Positions 33,073-44,320 are shown, counted from the stretch's first letter. The stretch: 64,000 bases of DNA from Scleroderma bovista (GCA_037178675.1 JAYMGJ010000259.1:1-64000); one strand, 5' to 3'. A program made the numbers and translations. The notes: a model not told the origin generated them from the letters alone.

Positions 33073-34843
33073 ATGCCTAAGGCAGGAAAACGAGACAGCA
33101 TAGCGGCCTGTAAGTAGTATTGCCCTGTACCCTGTGTCACTGGCGCATGTTTGCTGCAGTTTTCATGCTGCTTGCTACTGACAAGGTATTTATGACTGCA
33201 CTGCAGGAGAATACACTTTCTGCCCAGGACAATGGGTGCATTGCACATGCTGCAGAGAAAGCACAGCTTACTAGTACCAGAGATTTGACTGTAAGTGGTT
33301 ACACCCTGGGCAGTACTACATCTTCCCACCATTATGGCGATTAGCTACAGGATTTCTGGTGCAACTTTGGGCGGCACTCTGACCTTGCACCCCCAGCACT
33401 AGCTAGTGCTGCAGCTGCATATAAAAAGCAGAAAAAGGGCCAGGCATATGCTGTGCGTGGTGCAAAGCGAGCACTAGTGCGTAACTTTCCTTAGTATTTG
33501 CTAACTATATCCTATAATACACTGTTAGGCCGATGACCTTGGACTTAAGACCACTGCCCTGCCCTATGCTGAGCTTCAACAGATCGTCCCTAACCTGGAG
33601 GTTATTGTCCGCAGCCGGCAGGAGAATTGTAGTGTCCCATTCAAAATGGGGACTATTCTCGTCGATGTAGGAAATGAAGACTTGTGTGCTGGGCATATCC
33701 CTGGATCCTATGTTGCTGTCCCACCCCCTAGTGGTGACTGGTATGCAGTTACTCTGGACAAAAGTGTTATATTTGTCAGTGAACAAGGTGGGTTCCATAT
33801 ATTATATTTAATATTATATGTCCTGGTATAGTCTTTTCATAGGAGAAGTTGAGCTTGCAGTTATACGGAACTGTGCTGCTGCACGCCCTGACATTCTGGA
33901 GTATGTCAACAATATTATTGCAGAGGCTGTCAGTGACCGGAAGGGTGTTCGTGTAAGTTGCACCTATTATATTTTATATGCTATTTAGCTCATTCCTGCA
34001 AGCCCAGCCATGGTGGTGAGCTCATCCAGTATGGATGGAATGCTGGACCCCGCCATTTACGTGTTTTTGGCTTGGTCAACAATATAATTCGCAAGAAGCT
34101 TATGGCAGGTGATGTTCGCCAGCAGAAGGATGGAGCTATCTTGGGTATCCTCGCTCTCACCTGGAATCTTCTTATTAAAACACTTCCGGAGGAAGTTATA
34201 GTACCTGTCAAGGCAGCTATTGCAGCTGCAGGGCTACCACCCATGGCATCTAGGGACGATGTTAAAGGTAAGCTGTATTCAAAATATTGCAAAGCTTACC
34301 CTGTACCTTATTTTAGAACAAGGCTACTACTTAGATCTTCCTGAAATTGGCTGCTTGAACTTTGGGACTGCTGATCGGGCACCAGCTGAGGCATATATGT
34401 CACAAAATTATACTGCGTATGTGGCTTTTTTATTCCCCAGAAAGCTTTTTCACTGTATAGTGGGTAGTCCAATCCACCAGGATGCATTGTATGCTCCCTA
34501 TGCATTGAACTGGGTCACTGAACATAGAATCTATGATCACAAGCTTGCCAAAATTGGGAACAAACACTCATCAGGGGGTAATTATGTGGATGCTTCTCTT
34601 AGAGTTGTTGTTCACTGTGCACCTGATACTGCCATGGTACTAGTACTATTTCTGGCTCTGGTGCTGTAGCATTCTAACATTTACTTTTAGTGTCTGCGTC
34701 CTGAATTCAAGCATGGAACAACCCTAGCACGGCCAGGTGTCTGGCGTCAGGGAACAGCCATTAATTTCTCCACCCATATCAAAACAGCTTATGATGCTGC
34801 TGTTAAGGCTGGGGGCATAAAATTGATGCATGACACATCGTAA
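33073..34843 (+). CDS. 2OG-Fe(II)-oxygenase-like protein of an unnamed basidiomycete family; probable frameshift
   Basis: ATG at 33073 (MPKAGKRDSIAA) and at least seven GT-AG introns. Segments in order: ENTLSAQDNGCIAHAAEKA, LQDFWCNFGRHSDLAPPAL, TTALPYAELQQIVPNLEVIV, VPFKMGTILVDVGNEDL...GHIPGSYVAV, SSSMDGMLDPAIYVF, then ILALTWNLLIKTLPEEVIVP, ADRAPAEAYMSQNYTA. After an intron come PIHQDALYAPYALNW, GGNYVDASLRVVVHCAPDT and PEFKHGTTL...GVWRQGTAINFS, ending TAA at 34841-34843. PIHQD (HxD), KH (distal His) and the late Arg give the ligand order of double-stranded beta-helix 2OG oxygenases; this assignment is inference. The frame shifts at a T5 run near 34060 (between YVF and GLVNNII), so the copy may be non-functional. 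Confidence 0.5.
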
Positions 34844-34912
34844 TTGGACCTTGGAAGTAGTATCTAGGCTTCCACATAGATATTGACTATACATAGTAAA
34901 CAGTTACAGTGC

Positions 34913-35277
34913 AACAAAAGCTTGTACAGCAGAGTACCGGGCGGAAGACGGACAAATCTTCAAAGCCAAAAATGAGCCAAGAGCGAGAACGGCATAAAGC
35001 CGAGGGTCTCTGCTTTGCATGCCGCAAGTCTGGACACTTCTCGCGGAACTGTCTCGAAAGGAACAAGGTCCCATCGACATCGAACAAGCCACCCAGTGTT
35101 GCAAGTTTCGGGACCGATGCCGACTTCGGAGACGTCGAGAACCAGCGTGAATTGTCAGCACGCTCGCGGGAGTGTGGACTCACGGTCAACAATATAAACA
35201 TTCCTTGCGAAAGGGTGCATAGGCACTGTCAGCAAATGGGAAGATACCTAGAACATGTGCATAAAATAGAGCAGTGA
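34913..35277 (+). pseudogene. Retroviral-type Gag zinc-knuckle relic of an LTR retrotransposon
   Basis: Frame with KSSKPKMSQERERHKAEG then CFACRKSGHFSRNC, a perfect C-x2-C-x4-H-x4-C knuckle as in Gypsy-type Gag nucleocapsids, followed by NKPPSVASFGTDADF. No protease or polymerase follows in frame; the frame ends at a stop at 35275-35277. Treated as an isolated fragment of an old element. Confidence 0.6.
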
Positions 35278-35649
35278 CTTACGGGGATTCTAGAAGCCCC
35301 ACATTGCCACCATCAACGTTGATGGGAAGTAATCATTTCCACTTGAAGGAAATGAAGCCCGGGATCAAATCTCAAGGGCGCCATCAATATGGTGTAGATC
35401 AGCGATATAAATAGCAGAACGGGTAGCTAAATTTCAGTGTAAGTTTGGCACGCAAACGATAGAATAAAGAATAACTCTGCCTCAGAAAGTCAATAAACGA
35501 CATATCTGCTAAGTATACTCTTGGTTATTTGGGCCCATAACGTAAGAGTGGCCATGAAGGTGCGGCGGTAAAGTGAGGATATGGCAATCTATCGAGATAT
35601 TCTATTCCGTCTGCTGGAGCCTGAATAGAGGCGAGAACCGTCGCATGCT

Positions 35650-36279
35650 GGTGCATCGTGAACAGGATGAGAAAGGGATCACTCATATCGCCACCAACGG
35701 GCGCTCACCTGCCATTGCCAAAGTCCTAGGTCTCAACGCGGATCTTTGAAGTTGGGAGAAATGAGATGGGGGCAGGATATTTGAACGAAGCCGAAGCCGA
35801 AACCACCCTAGAGAGTATATCGAGGGACGCTGCGGGTGGAGTCAAGCGTCAGCGTCAGGATGAGCAAAGGGGGTACACTGCTCGCAGGGAGAAGGGAGGA
35901 GGTTATCGGAGCGGACGAGGACCGCTCACTGAACGACCCACCAACACACCTTACGACAGCGGCCGTTCCAATAGCAAACATCGAGGGACCAAGAGACCAC
36001 GCACCTCTGATATTGATGATCCACGCTTCTCAGCGTCCGTCAATCCCGCCAAGTACAAACCAATTGGACCGTAGAGCCGAATCTGTCCAGGGCAAGGGCA
36101 CAGATCTATATGGAGACGAGGATTGTACTCACGAAAAGGGGAGAAAAATCCCTATTAACCAAAAGGAGGCAGTCGAGGAAAGGCCAGCTGCAGACAAACC
36201 TGTTGAGGACAAAGACAAAGGCAAGGCTGTCGACCGTGCATTGGAGGTCTCACCGATGGCCCATTCAGCAACGACGTAG
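35650..36279 (+). pseudogene. Retroelement-associated ORF, copy B (partner at 12.4-13.2 kb)
   Basis: Begins RMLVHREQDEKGITHIATNGR ... KVLGLNADL, where a TGA interrupts; then NEAEAET-type sequence, VKRQRQDEQRGYTARREKGG, a frame change, and an acidic/basic tail with ADKPVEDKDKGKAVDRALEV. Compared with copy A about 190 nt between MLVHRE and the QDE motif are missing. Multiple stops and frame changes show decay. Confidence 0.45.
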
Positions 36280-36413
36280 GGTAGCAGGGAAGAGACGCGT
36301 GACGGGTGAGGAAGGGGAGGGAGCAGATGGACGGTGAACGTCACTGGCAGGCACAATATTTGCAGCAGCATATGCCTAAGAATTAGTCTCCGGTGGAACG
36401 CCATGAGTAATAC
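36280..36413. other. Short intergenic spacer
   Basis: Separates two convergent relics. Nothing of note. Confidence 0.5.
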
Positions 36414-37252
36414 TCAATGTAGCGAACCTTCGGGTTGGCTTGGTAGGCGATGCTTTTTCACAATCATACCGGCACACTTGTCTGCAACAGCATAAACAAG
36501 AGCCTGAAGATGCGCTCCGGGGACAGATGAAAAGATGCTGGCATCGGCTATTCGTAAGTTGACAATGCCATGAACAATCAATTGATCACTCGCTACTCCT
36601 GGGTGGAGGTCGTCGAGGGGAGCCATACGACGCGTGCTAGAGTAGTGGAACATTGTTTCCGCCTTGTCTCGAATGAAGGAGTCGAGACATGCATCTTCAA
36701 GTGAGGCTGGGGCACAGGTTTCCTTGATAGGGTATCCTGCATCGTGCATATTCTTGGCGATTTCGACGGTCAGTTGCAAGGCGGCACGAAGAGCTACCTT
36801 ATCTTCCGATGTACTCAAATAATTTAGTTTGCATTGTGGTGCATCCATTGGATCGAGAGAGCGAAGAACAAGACAGCCGCATGACGTCGATTTGAGTAAA
36901 GCAGCATTGAGGCCGACAAATCCTTGTGACCTATCTGCTCCTTTGGCTTGGGGGTCCGAGATGCAGGACTGTTGAGCGACGTGAGAGATCAACCAGAAGA
37001 CTAACAAATCACAGGTGAACTCACAGCGAGGATTGTGATGTCGGGGATGTTCTCTGGATCGAAGGGGTCCAAACGGTCCTTTGGAATAGGTTTCACTGCA
37101 CCGTTCTCCCCAACCAAGGAGGAACTACCGAAGACCTCTATTTCTACAAACGTACCCAAGAACCAGCCAGTCCCATAGCGAAGATAATTGTACAACTCTC
37201 GCACCAGGACTGCCGGGCGGACAAACATAGCCCACATAGAGTCCGAGACCAC
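36414..37252 (-). pseudogene. GMC oxidoreductase, C-terminal fragment
   Basis: Two exons. The first, from about 37250, reads VSDSMWAMFVRPAVLVREL, YLRYGTGWFLGTFVEIEVFG. After an intron (GTGAGT...CTCAACAG, about 36970-37027) comes GFVGLNAALLKSTSCGCLVL, RSLDPMDAPQCKLNYLS, FHYSSTRRMAP, VHGIVNLRIADASIFS and GAHLQALVYAVADKCAGMI. These are the substrate-binding and C-terminal signature of FAD-dependent GMC oxidoreductases (aryl-alcohol/choline-dehydrogenase-like), including the active-site His of FHYSST and the His of GAHLQA. The FAD-binding N-terminal half is absent: the coding sequence meets a NACHT gene at about 37250. The fragment cannot be an enzyme. Confidence 0.75.
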
Positions 37253-39610
37253 TGGTCATGGAATCCCTCGACCTGGGGTAGGCTTGGATCGTTGAAAGTG
37301 CGGTATATAACAGAAGATGTGGGGGTGAACGGGAGCGCGCTTTGGTAGACAAGAAGTGGGTGTTGTTCAAACACATGCACATATGCCTGACAGAACCCAT
37401 CAGCTTCACTGACAAATGAACGCAATGATTCATCACTAGAGTAATTAGCCTGTCAGGAAACCTGTCAGTACAAGGATGAGGTAAAATAAAATGATACGGC
37501 GCACTGACGTCGACCCAGTCCTTTAGTCAATCCATCAATGTAATTGTCTGCCTTGGTTGTCTCAGCCTTCACCACCATAGCTTCGACCCAATGCAAAAAG
37601 TGCAAGCGCAAGAAACTACCGATCTCGTAGCTTCAGGAAGAATTGGAGCTTCAAAAGACATCGACAGATCCAGTTTGCAGATATTCTTCCGTAGTTCTTC
37701 TCCTAGTCGAGCGATGCATTGGTGGGCGAGGCGAAGGTGGTGGAATGGCTTATCGATGTACCAAGCATCGCGTCCACATCGGCTATGGTCCGTGATGAAA
37801 TCCGCAAGTGAAGGATGCATCACTCGAATAGGTTTATCAGCCGCCCATTGCAACACGCAACCTAAATGCCGGATAGTGTGCAGACTTGGTCGTTTCTTCC
37901 TACCGTGTGCGAAGTCTGCATTGAGGAGGTCAATTGTTTTGGCCGTCAAAGGGCTCCCAGCTACGAGCACAATACCCAAGATTTCCCGGAAATCGACAGA
38001 AAATGCAGTGTCGTCCCACTTCCCTGCGGATTCAAGCGCGATAATGTAAATGCTATCCAGCGCGGACCCAGAATCTCCATGCACTTCTGACTGCAGGAGT
38101 TGAGCAAGGCGCTCCTCCGGATCTTGCCCGCTTTCCATGTACCTGCACGCGGTCGCTGCCCAAACAAACAACCCGGATGCGCGTAAGGTCAGTGCTTCCA
38201 CTCTGGATGCACCTGGCCAGTCTGAAGGCAGGCCAAGGTCCTCATTCTGAGCACGAATGGTTACCATCCGGTGGTGTATGTATATCCTGACGTCATCCGT
38301 GTTGGCTGAAGATGCGATGTCGAGCTCGCAACCGGGGATGTGAGTGTGCGCGGTAAAGACGCTATGTATATCCTTTTCTGCACGACCCGTGACAAAGATG
38401 CGTAACGTGGGTGGCAGGCACTGGGTGCTCTCAGCAGCGATGACACGTAAAAGCTCGTCCCGCGTACTTGTGCGCCCACACTCGCTAAGCGCATCAATGA
38501 CAATGAGGATAGCTCCACGTCGGAAATTCTGTAATGATACAAGTGGATCGACGGGTAGTTTTTGAAATTGCCAATGTAGAGGTGCTTGCTTGATGCTCGG
38601 TATCTCTTCAAGGACTCGAGAGATTTCAGCGCATATGCGGGGATCAAACTCGCCAGGTTGATATGCGACCGTTCGAATGAGGAGCGCTGGATCGCTCCGA
38701 GCCTCCGCACTGCGTGTAAAGAAGACAAATGCGCCAAGGTGGCGTTGCTCCCGGAACAAGTTTGCGACAGACGTTGCAACAGAGCTCTTTCCCGCACCAG
38801 GAAATCCATGTAACCAAAAAATGCTTTGCTTGGGGTTGGGAGTAGAGGCCCAATGGTGAATATCACCTATGAGCTTTAGGCGTGTGTTTGGCAGACACTC
38901 AGAACGTAATGGGTCATCCATTTCTGCGGGATTGAGCTTCATCAAATTCTGAGCATTGACTAGCCCATAAAATCAGTGAACAGCAGCAGACAGGAAATTG
39001 AAATGCTCACCAATGCTCTTCACAGTCCCGTCAATTCGGAAACTAACAATACTTGTCTGTACTGCGACGCTAGAGGCCAAGGCCTCTTCGAGGGCTACGA
39101 AACTCTGCGTAAACCCATCGATTTGACGAGTCATCGATGCCGTGAACATCACCCTTTCTGTTACATACAACGATCAACAACATGAGGAGAATCTGGCTTA
39201 ATACCTTACCGCCAAATCCAGAACCATTGCATTCACGGATGAACATGGTGCATTCGACGGTCTGGGTGGGCAATTTTCGAATGGTTTCCTCGATGGCCGG
39301 AATCATTTCTGGAAGCGATTTGATATCATTAGCGAATGAATACGCGTCGTGCATAAGGGAGCGAGGTCGTCAAGTCTGATGTCTTGGTCAATTGACGCTT
39401 TGATAATCTAAGTAAAGCATGAGCCGCTACACGATCAGGTGAGCAAGAGCGTACCGTATATAGCGATGTCAAGGCCCTCCATGCAACGAAGGTGTAGGGA
39501 TGGATCTACATGTACTGAATTGGCGCAATGAGAAATGATGGTAGCAACGACCTACTTGCATAACATCATCACCCAGTTGTATGAACACCTCAAGCTTCGC
39601 TATGATTTCC
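37250..39610 (-). pseudogene. NACHT NTPase (fungal NLR-like), joined to a GMC fragment
   Basis: N-terminal helical segments: KLEVFIQLGDDVMQ (39600), IHPYTFVAWRALTSLYT, DAYSFANDIKSLPEMIPAIE, then MTRQIDGFTQSFVALEEAL. The large exon (38945-37569) starts LNPAEMDDPLRSECLPNTR and has Walker A WLHGFPGAGKSS and Walker B AILIVIDALSEC, followed by a winged-helix-like region ending MHPSLADFITD. The tail after a short intron reads HPLLVYQSALPFTPTSSVIY and LPQVEGFHDQWS, which in relatives precedes WD40 repeats; here it runs into the GMC gene out of frame at about 37250. Frame shifts occur at about 39363 (before MHDAYSF) and about 37600. NACHT proteins of this type act in fungal self/non-self recognition. 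This copy lacks sensor repeats and is likely dead. Confidence 0.7.
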
Positions 39611-39974
39611 GCGGTGGAATACGAAATAGGACGTCCCCGGCGCACAACCTCATGGTATACCCATCCTTACCAATGTGATGTTTCATCAGCACCATGATGA
39701 ATCTTATTTGACGGTTTGAGAAGTAAGGATATATCTTGATCCTAGTCTGCAGGCCATAGAGATCAGTACTGATTGAACGAATACACGAGCAGGTGAATAG
39801 CGTACTCACCACTAGCCTCCTTTGCCTTGGATAATAGCTCCAACACCGGCATCTCCACAGAAGCTATCGCCTGTGATGATATCATGGTCTTGCATTGCAG
39901 CTCGAACTGTAGTAAGCTCTTTGGGCCTTTTGCTGACCTGTCAAACGCACGGACTTGGGGTTACTGCTGTAGGA
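39611..39974. other. Probable 5' region of the NACHT gene; not resolved
   Basis: Short - strand exon-like segments (for example VLELLSKAKEA near 39835) with splice-like boundaries suggest the NACHT gene extends upstream, but no continuous reading could be supported. Confidence 0.3.
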
Positions 39975-40055
39975 CGGCATTTCTACCATGTCCATATGGA
40001 GGAGATAGCAGGTGCTGACATAAGCGCACCTTCTTGACAAGTGTCCACGACAAGC

Positions 40056-41683
40056 ATGAGCCACCTTGTGTCGAAGAGTGAACGCAGAATGGTGGAGAAA
40101 TACCGGAAGTCACCCCATCTGTCCGCTTTGAAAAGGATGTCTACCCTATGCGTTATAGCTGGGGCTCTCCCAGTTGAATCTGATGCCATAGTCACACAGT
40201 ACAATACTCCACCCTCATATGTACATTTGACTCCTGGTAAGGTCATGAAAACAGTCATAATGTTCTGTATGACTGATCACTCATCTATCCAGAAAAGTGC
40301 GAGGAAATCCTCCAGGATCTTTTGAGCACTGAACAAGAATATTCAGTGGTAAGTTGATGTTATTCTCGGATCTTGAGGTTAGATTGATATTCGAATGCAG
40401 TATGAAGGTGTATCCTTCCATGATTACAACTATATTATGGATTGCTTAGAAAGCGAAGAGTATCAGAAAATGTGTAAAAAGTGTGTTACTTATTAGAGCC
40501 GCCGCACGCTGCCAGGTGTCTAATGGTCGCATTTCAGCCTCAAGGTGTCCTTCTTGCGACACCTTCAATGCCTGATGGTCTCATCGCCCTCCGCTGCTCA
40601 CGAATCCATGTTAAGTGCGGTTATGGGCGGTCTTTTGTCCATTCTGGAAAATATCCCAGCCTCCGATGACCTTTTATACTGTCAAGTCTCTCCCAACAGT
40701 GGACATGACAGTGAGTCAATATCTGCAATTCCTGACTTATCGATCAAATTGTGGAGTGAGGGTGACGGGGACCCCTGCCGCCTGCCGCCTACCGCGCACA
40801 ATTTGGCTGGTGGAAAGCGTGTTCAGCCAAAGCGATGCCGATGTCATGGACAAATTACGAGCCTATGCTCATGATGAGCCCAATCTGTTGGTCCTCAGTA
40901 AAATCCTCATCAAACAAGCAATGCGGTACAGCAGCCCAGGTTTAAATGAGTCCCTCGTGAGAAGGCTCCGGTTGTCAGCATTGATGTCACGCATCCAGTG
41001 GGAACGCGGTCATGAGGATCCCTGGGAATATGCCGAAGTGGTCGTTGATGGCCATACATGGTTCTCCTTGTCATCTGTCGAATTCCATGTATGGGTTCGC
41101 AAACTTGGCGCTTCGAAGGTCGATGTAGATTCTTTGGACAGCGATGGCTACACCTTTGGAGTGAGTGTTCATTTCATTTATCAGGGCTCTAACATTGATA
41201 ACAATAACATTTATTCTCTCTACCAGACACTCTACCCAACTGTTAAGCTCGATGCTGTGGACAGCGTCCTGCGGCGCGGCCTTGAACTCACGAAGGCTAC
41301 CATGCTCGAACTGAACATTCCAGGTACAGAGGATCTGGAAGACTGGTGGCTGCCCACTCGTGTGGTCAAGCCAGTTCGCTATGCAAATGCGGTCGCGGAT
41401 GGTGCGTGGCTCATGGCCTACAGACGTTACCGTGCATGGCGCACGGAGCAGGACGAACCGCACCATGCATCGCGTCGCTTAGCCCTTCGGTCGGGTGCGT
41501 CCAGTGAAGTAAGTTCTCAATTAAATTCTGTTTAACTGCTTAATCCTATTGAGCAGAATGAACCGCACCGTGTATCGCGTCACTCAGGCCTTCGGCCGGG
41601 TGCATCCAGTGAAGTAAGTGTCCAATTAAATTCTGTTTAACTGCCTATTGACTCTATTGCAGCCTCGTATGGAAGGCAATTAG
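40056..41683 (+). pseudogene. Unrecognised multi-exon gene, copy R (7-nt insertion)
   Basis: ATG at 40056 (MSHLVSKSERRMVEKYR). The exon order is the same as copy L: ...HLTP, intron (40215-40291), EKCEEILQDLLSTEQEYSV, intron, YEGVSFHDYNYIMDCLES, intron, then the long exon with ENIPASDDLLYCQV and PDLSIKLWSEG. At about 40785 CTGCCGCCTACCGCGCAC replaces CTGCCGCGAAC of copy L: a 7-nt tandem gain that shifts the frame before TIWLVESVFSQSDADVM. Downstream the frame is open through TLYPTVKLDAVDSVL, then after a CCAGGTACAG that copy L lacks, DLEDWWLPTRVVKPVRYANA. It ends PRMEGN, TAG at 41681-41683. Each copy is intact where the other is broken. Confidence 0.55.
41440..41660 (+). repeat. Two tandem exon-intron units, copy R
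   Basis: Exon segments at about 41457-41511 and 41560-41613, each starting GAACCGCACC and ending GCATCCAGTGAA or GCGTCCAGTGAA before GTAAGT. The introns share AATTAAATTCTGTTTAACTG and end at GAGCAG or TTGCAG. Confidence 0.8.
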
Positions 41684-42109
41684 TGTACAAGCTGGACTAA
41701 GACTGCAGAATTTGTACTAATTTGTCTATCACACATCACACATCACACAATATTTATTTTGTTCTTGTGACAACTCGAAATGCCGCCTGCGTCGGCAGAA
41801 CCCTTGCTTGCGAGCCACAAGTGTAAGTTTGTTGCAACAAAAAGCGGTAACTACCATTGTCACCTGTTGCGTCATTCACGGTGAAGCTAATAGTGGTGCT
41901 CAGCGGCACTCTGCTGGCGCTATGCAATGGCCATGCACCATGATTTTGCAGTTGGTTTGCAGCATGCTGAATGTGAAATTTGTCATGCCGCCGCTTATTA
42001 ATAAGCCCAAAGCGCAGCAAAAATTCTAAGTCTAGATTGGCACAACATTGAAAGTAAAAAAGGAAATATAACATCTGATTCTTGATCCCCTACAACCATA
42101 CTGTGCACC

Positions 42110-42352
42110 ATGCCTCGCCAGTCTTCCTGGAAGGTTTTCTTGGAGAGAATCAACACATTTGCCCTGTTAGTGGCTGAAAGGTGCCTGGAAACTATCAAAA
42201 ACTACGACCCAGAGGATGTCACATCAGGAAAAAGCCCTAATGCCATAGATGCCATAGATGGAAAGCTATGGAACAATGTTCATAATATAGAAAGGTGGTG
42301 GTCTGCACAGGGAAGGTCTAGCCTAAGGAAGGGAAAAGGAGGAGACCTGTAG
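42110..42352 (+). CDS. Small ORF of unknown origin
   Basis: 80 codons, MPRQSSWKVFLERINTFAL ... NNVHNIERWWSAQGRS. No splice partner and no domain recognised. Sequence composition is AT-rich, like the surrounding 41.8-42.7 kb, which otherwise holds only short repeats: a CCTCAGTATGCTGGCAAGCTACT motif occurs twice, at ~42357 and ~42454. It may be a fragment of a transposon ORF. Confidence 0.25.
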   Translation: MPRQSSWKVFLERINTFALLVAERCLETIKNYDPEDVTSGKSPNAIDAIDGKLWNNVHNIERWWSAQGRSSLRKGKGGDL

Positions 42353-42779
42353 GTAACCTCAGTATGCTGGCAAGCTACTATATATTAGTATATACCTGTA
42401 GGTAACTACAAGGTATCAGTAAGTATGTGTGGTGGTTAGTAGATGGTACTCACCCTCAGTATGCTGGCAAGCTACTGAGGGAACTATAGTAATAGTAACA
42501 TAATTTATGCAACTATTCCACTATGGATACTATAGATGAATATAGTCGGTATTGTGTACTCTTTATGCAATAATTAACCAATCTACGTCACACAAATGAC
42601 AATAATTACCATATAGTTTGGTATGCGTACTTGCTAGCCCAGTTATTAAGTAGAAATGAATTACATCGATCCAATACATTTTTTGACATCCATTCTGACC
42701 CCCAGGCCTCATTTCTAGAAGCAGTGGGTATCAATTGGCACGCTTGCCTGATTGTCCTCAAGAGACAATAGTTCCGTGG

Positions 42780-43560
42780 CCCTTTGGTAAGAAAGGGACT
42801 CTGTTGTTACAGCCTGATCAAAGCCCGAAACACACTATTCCTCTGGCCTGCCAACAGAAACAGCAAACCATATTTAGGGCCTGATGCAAAGCACGGGACA
42901 CTGGCACTGCAGCCCTCCTACTCACTCCTATTTGTTGGGTTCTATAATAGAATAGAGAACACTATATCCAGGGCCTCCTGCTCTTATAGATATGGCACCT
43001 GGGGCTGTTATGTAATCATGGGACACCATCATATGGGGCTTGACACATTGTGTGACACCAATTTAGCGGCGTGCCTTGGGAACTCCAGGAGGCAGGGCTA
43101 CTTCTAGCCCCTTGGCCGCAATTGCATGGCTACCCTGCTGCTTTGGCCGCCATGCTAACAGTCCTTCGGCAGCAGTGGCTATCCATTGTTCTCTGGCTGC
43201 ATTGCTGTGGCATACCTTTCTTTTGCCGTGATACCGCAGCTGTACTTGTCATAGTGGTGGCCACCACTGCTGCCTGGCCATGATTGGTTACGGCCATCAC
43301 AGCTGCAAACTTGACGACCAGCATAAGGTATCACCTTGCAGCACCCATTGTATTGGAAGATGCGGACGACACCTCCACCCAGACATGTGCTATTCCCATT
43401 CATGCCGATGTGTTCCCTGTGTGATTTCTGCCTTATTGTTAACCTGGCCGGGTGTTGCAGCCACACCTCAGATTTTGGCCGGGGACATTATATCACAAGT
43501 GTCGCTTTGGCCGATATTTGATTAACCAATTATTGTTGTGATGAACATATACATAGGTAT
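42780..43560. repeat. Repeat-derived DNA related to 60560-61000
   Basis: Contains several variants of GCAAAGCACGGGACACTGG and CTCTGGCC interspersed with runs such as CAACAGAAACAG. The same phrases recur at 60640-60840. Downstream (43080-43480) it is rich in TTGGCCGC and GCTGTGGC. Both places look like the same non-coding repeat family. No gene. Confidence 0.5.
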
Positions 43561-43571
43561 TCATACAATGT

Positions 43572-44320
43572 TTACCTACGGCGGTGATCCAAAGACTCCT
43601 CCCATTTCTGCCACAATGCATTTGGTGCACGGGTTAGCATCTCAATGTCCTCCATCCTTTTTGCACAATGCTGCATCACCTCCATATGATATTTGAGGGC
43701 ATTGTCCGAGCTCCGCAACATATTGTCGTAGAAGTACCGTGCATTTGACAAGGCCTCGTCCAAGGTATACCCAATGGTGAGTAGAATGGTGACCTTTCTA
43801 TCAGCAACCTTGGCAAAGCTTTAGTATCTAACACAACATGAATAAGGGAGCATACCAGGTCTGGTGGAAAGAATGCCTCGGCCTCTGATACCATGTCCCG
43901 CAGTGGCTGTGTGCTGTACCCTGCTGTACATGGGCCGTGGCCATTTACCCACCACGAGTTTGCCACATGCAGCATACTTGGAACCTGGACTTTGGCAGCC
44001 TTCGCATGATAGACATTCAACTGTCGCATTGCCGCATACAGTCTTGCTGGCAGCAGATTTTCTAGTACGACCATTCTGTGCACCCTGCTCGCCATCATTG
44101 GCAATATCATCTTCACACCCATAGCCTGGCATGCGGCAAGCACACGTTCTAAATTTGCCTGGGGGCTCATGAGTGTGTTAATCAAATATAATCATTCTCC
44201 ACTTACCACTTCTGTTTGTACGTTTGCATACCATTCAGCTGTGGCCAGCATCCCCTCGGGCTGTTGTTGAACCGCATGCACCAACCGTCGAAAGTGGACT
44301 CCAACGTATTGCAATACCAT
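43572..44320 (-). CDS. Unrecognised multi-exon protein divergent from the TET/JBP gene
   Basis: Exon 1 from ATG at 44320: MVLQYVGVHFRRLVHAVQQQ, PEGMLATAEWYANVQTEV, then a GTAAGT intron (about 44160-44207). Exon 2: NLERVLAACQAMGVKMILPM, RVHRMVVLENLLPARLYAAM, ANSWWVNGHGPCTAGYST, EAEAFFPPDLVCSLIHVVLD. A last exon has YTLDEALSNARYFYDNMLRS, KYHMEVMQHCAKRMEDIE and ends SLDHRRR at 43572-43574. The rest looks helical and soluble. I do not recognise the family. It is transcribed away from the TET/JBP gene, and the ~316-bp gap between the two start codons would be a shared promoter. Confidence 0.55.

Larger units (their letters stand above)
39975..41773 (+). repeat. 1.9-kb inverted duplication, copy R (partner 13999-15889)
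   Basis: Matches 13999-15889 in opposite orientation, beginning CATTTCTACCATGTCCATATGG and ending TTGTGACAA. It is shorter than copy L by about 90 bp, mainly because it has one fewer exon-intron unit near the 3' end. Confidence 0.9.
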
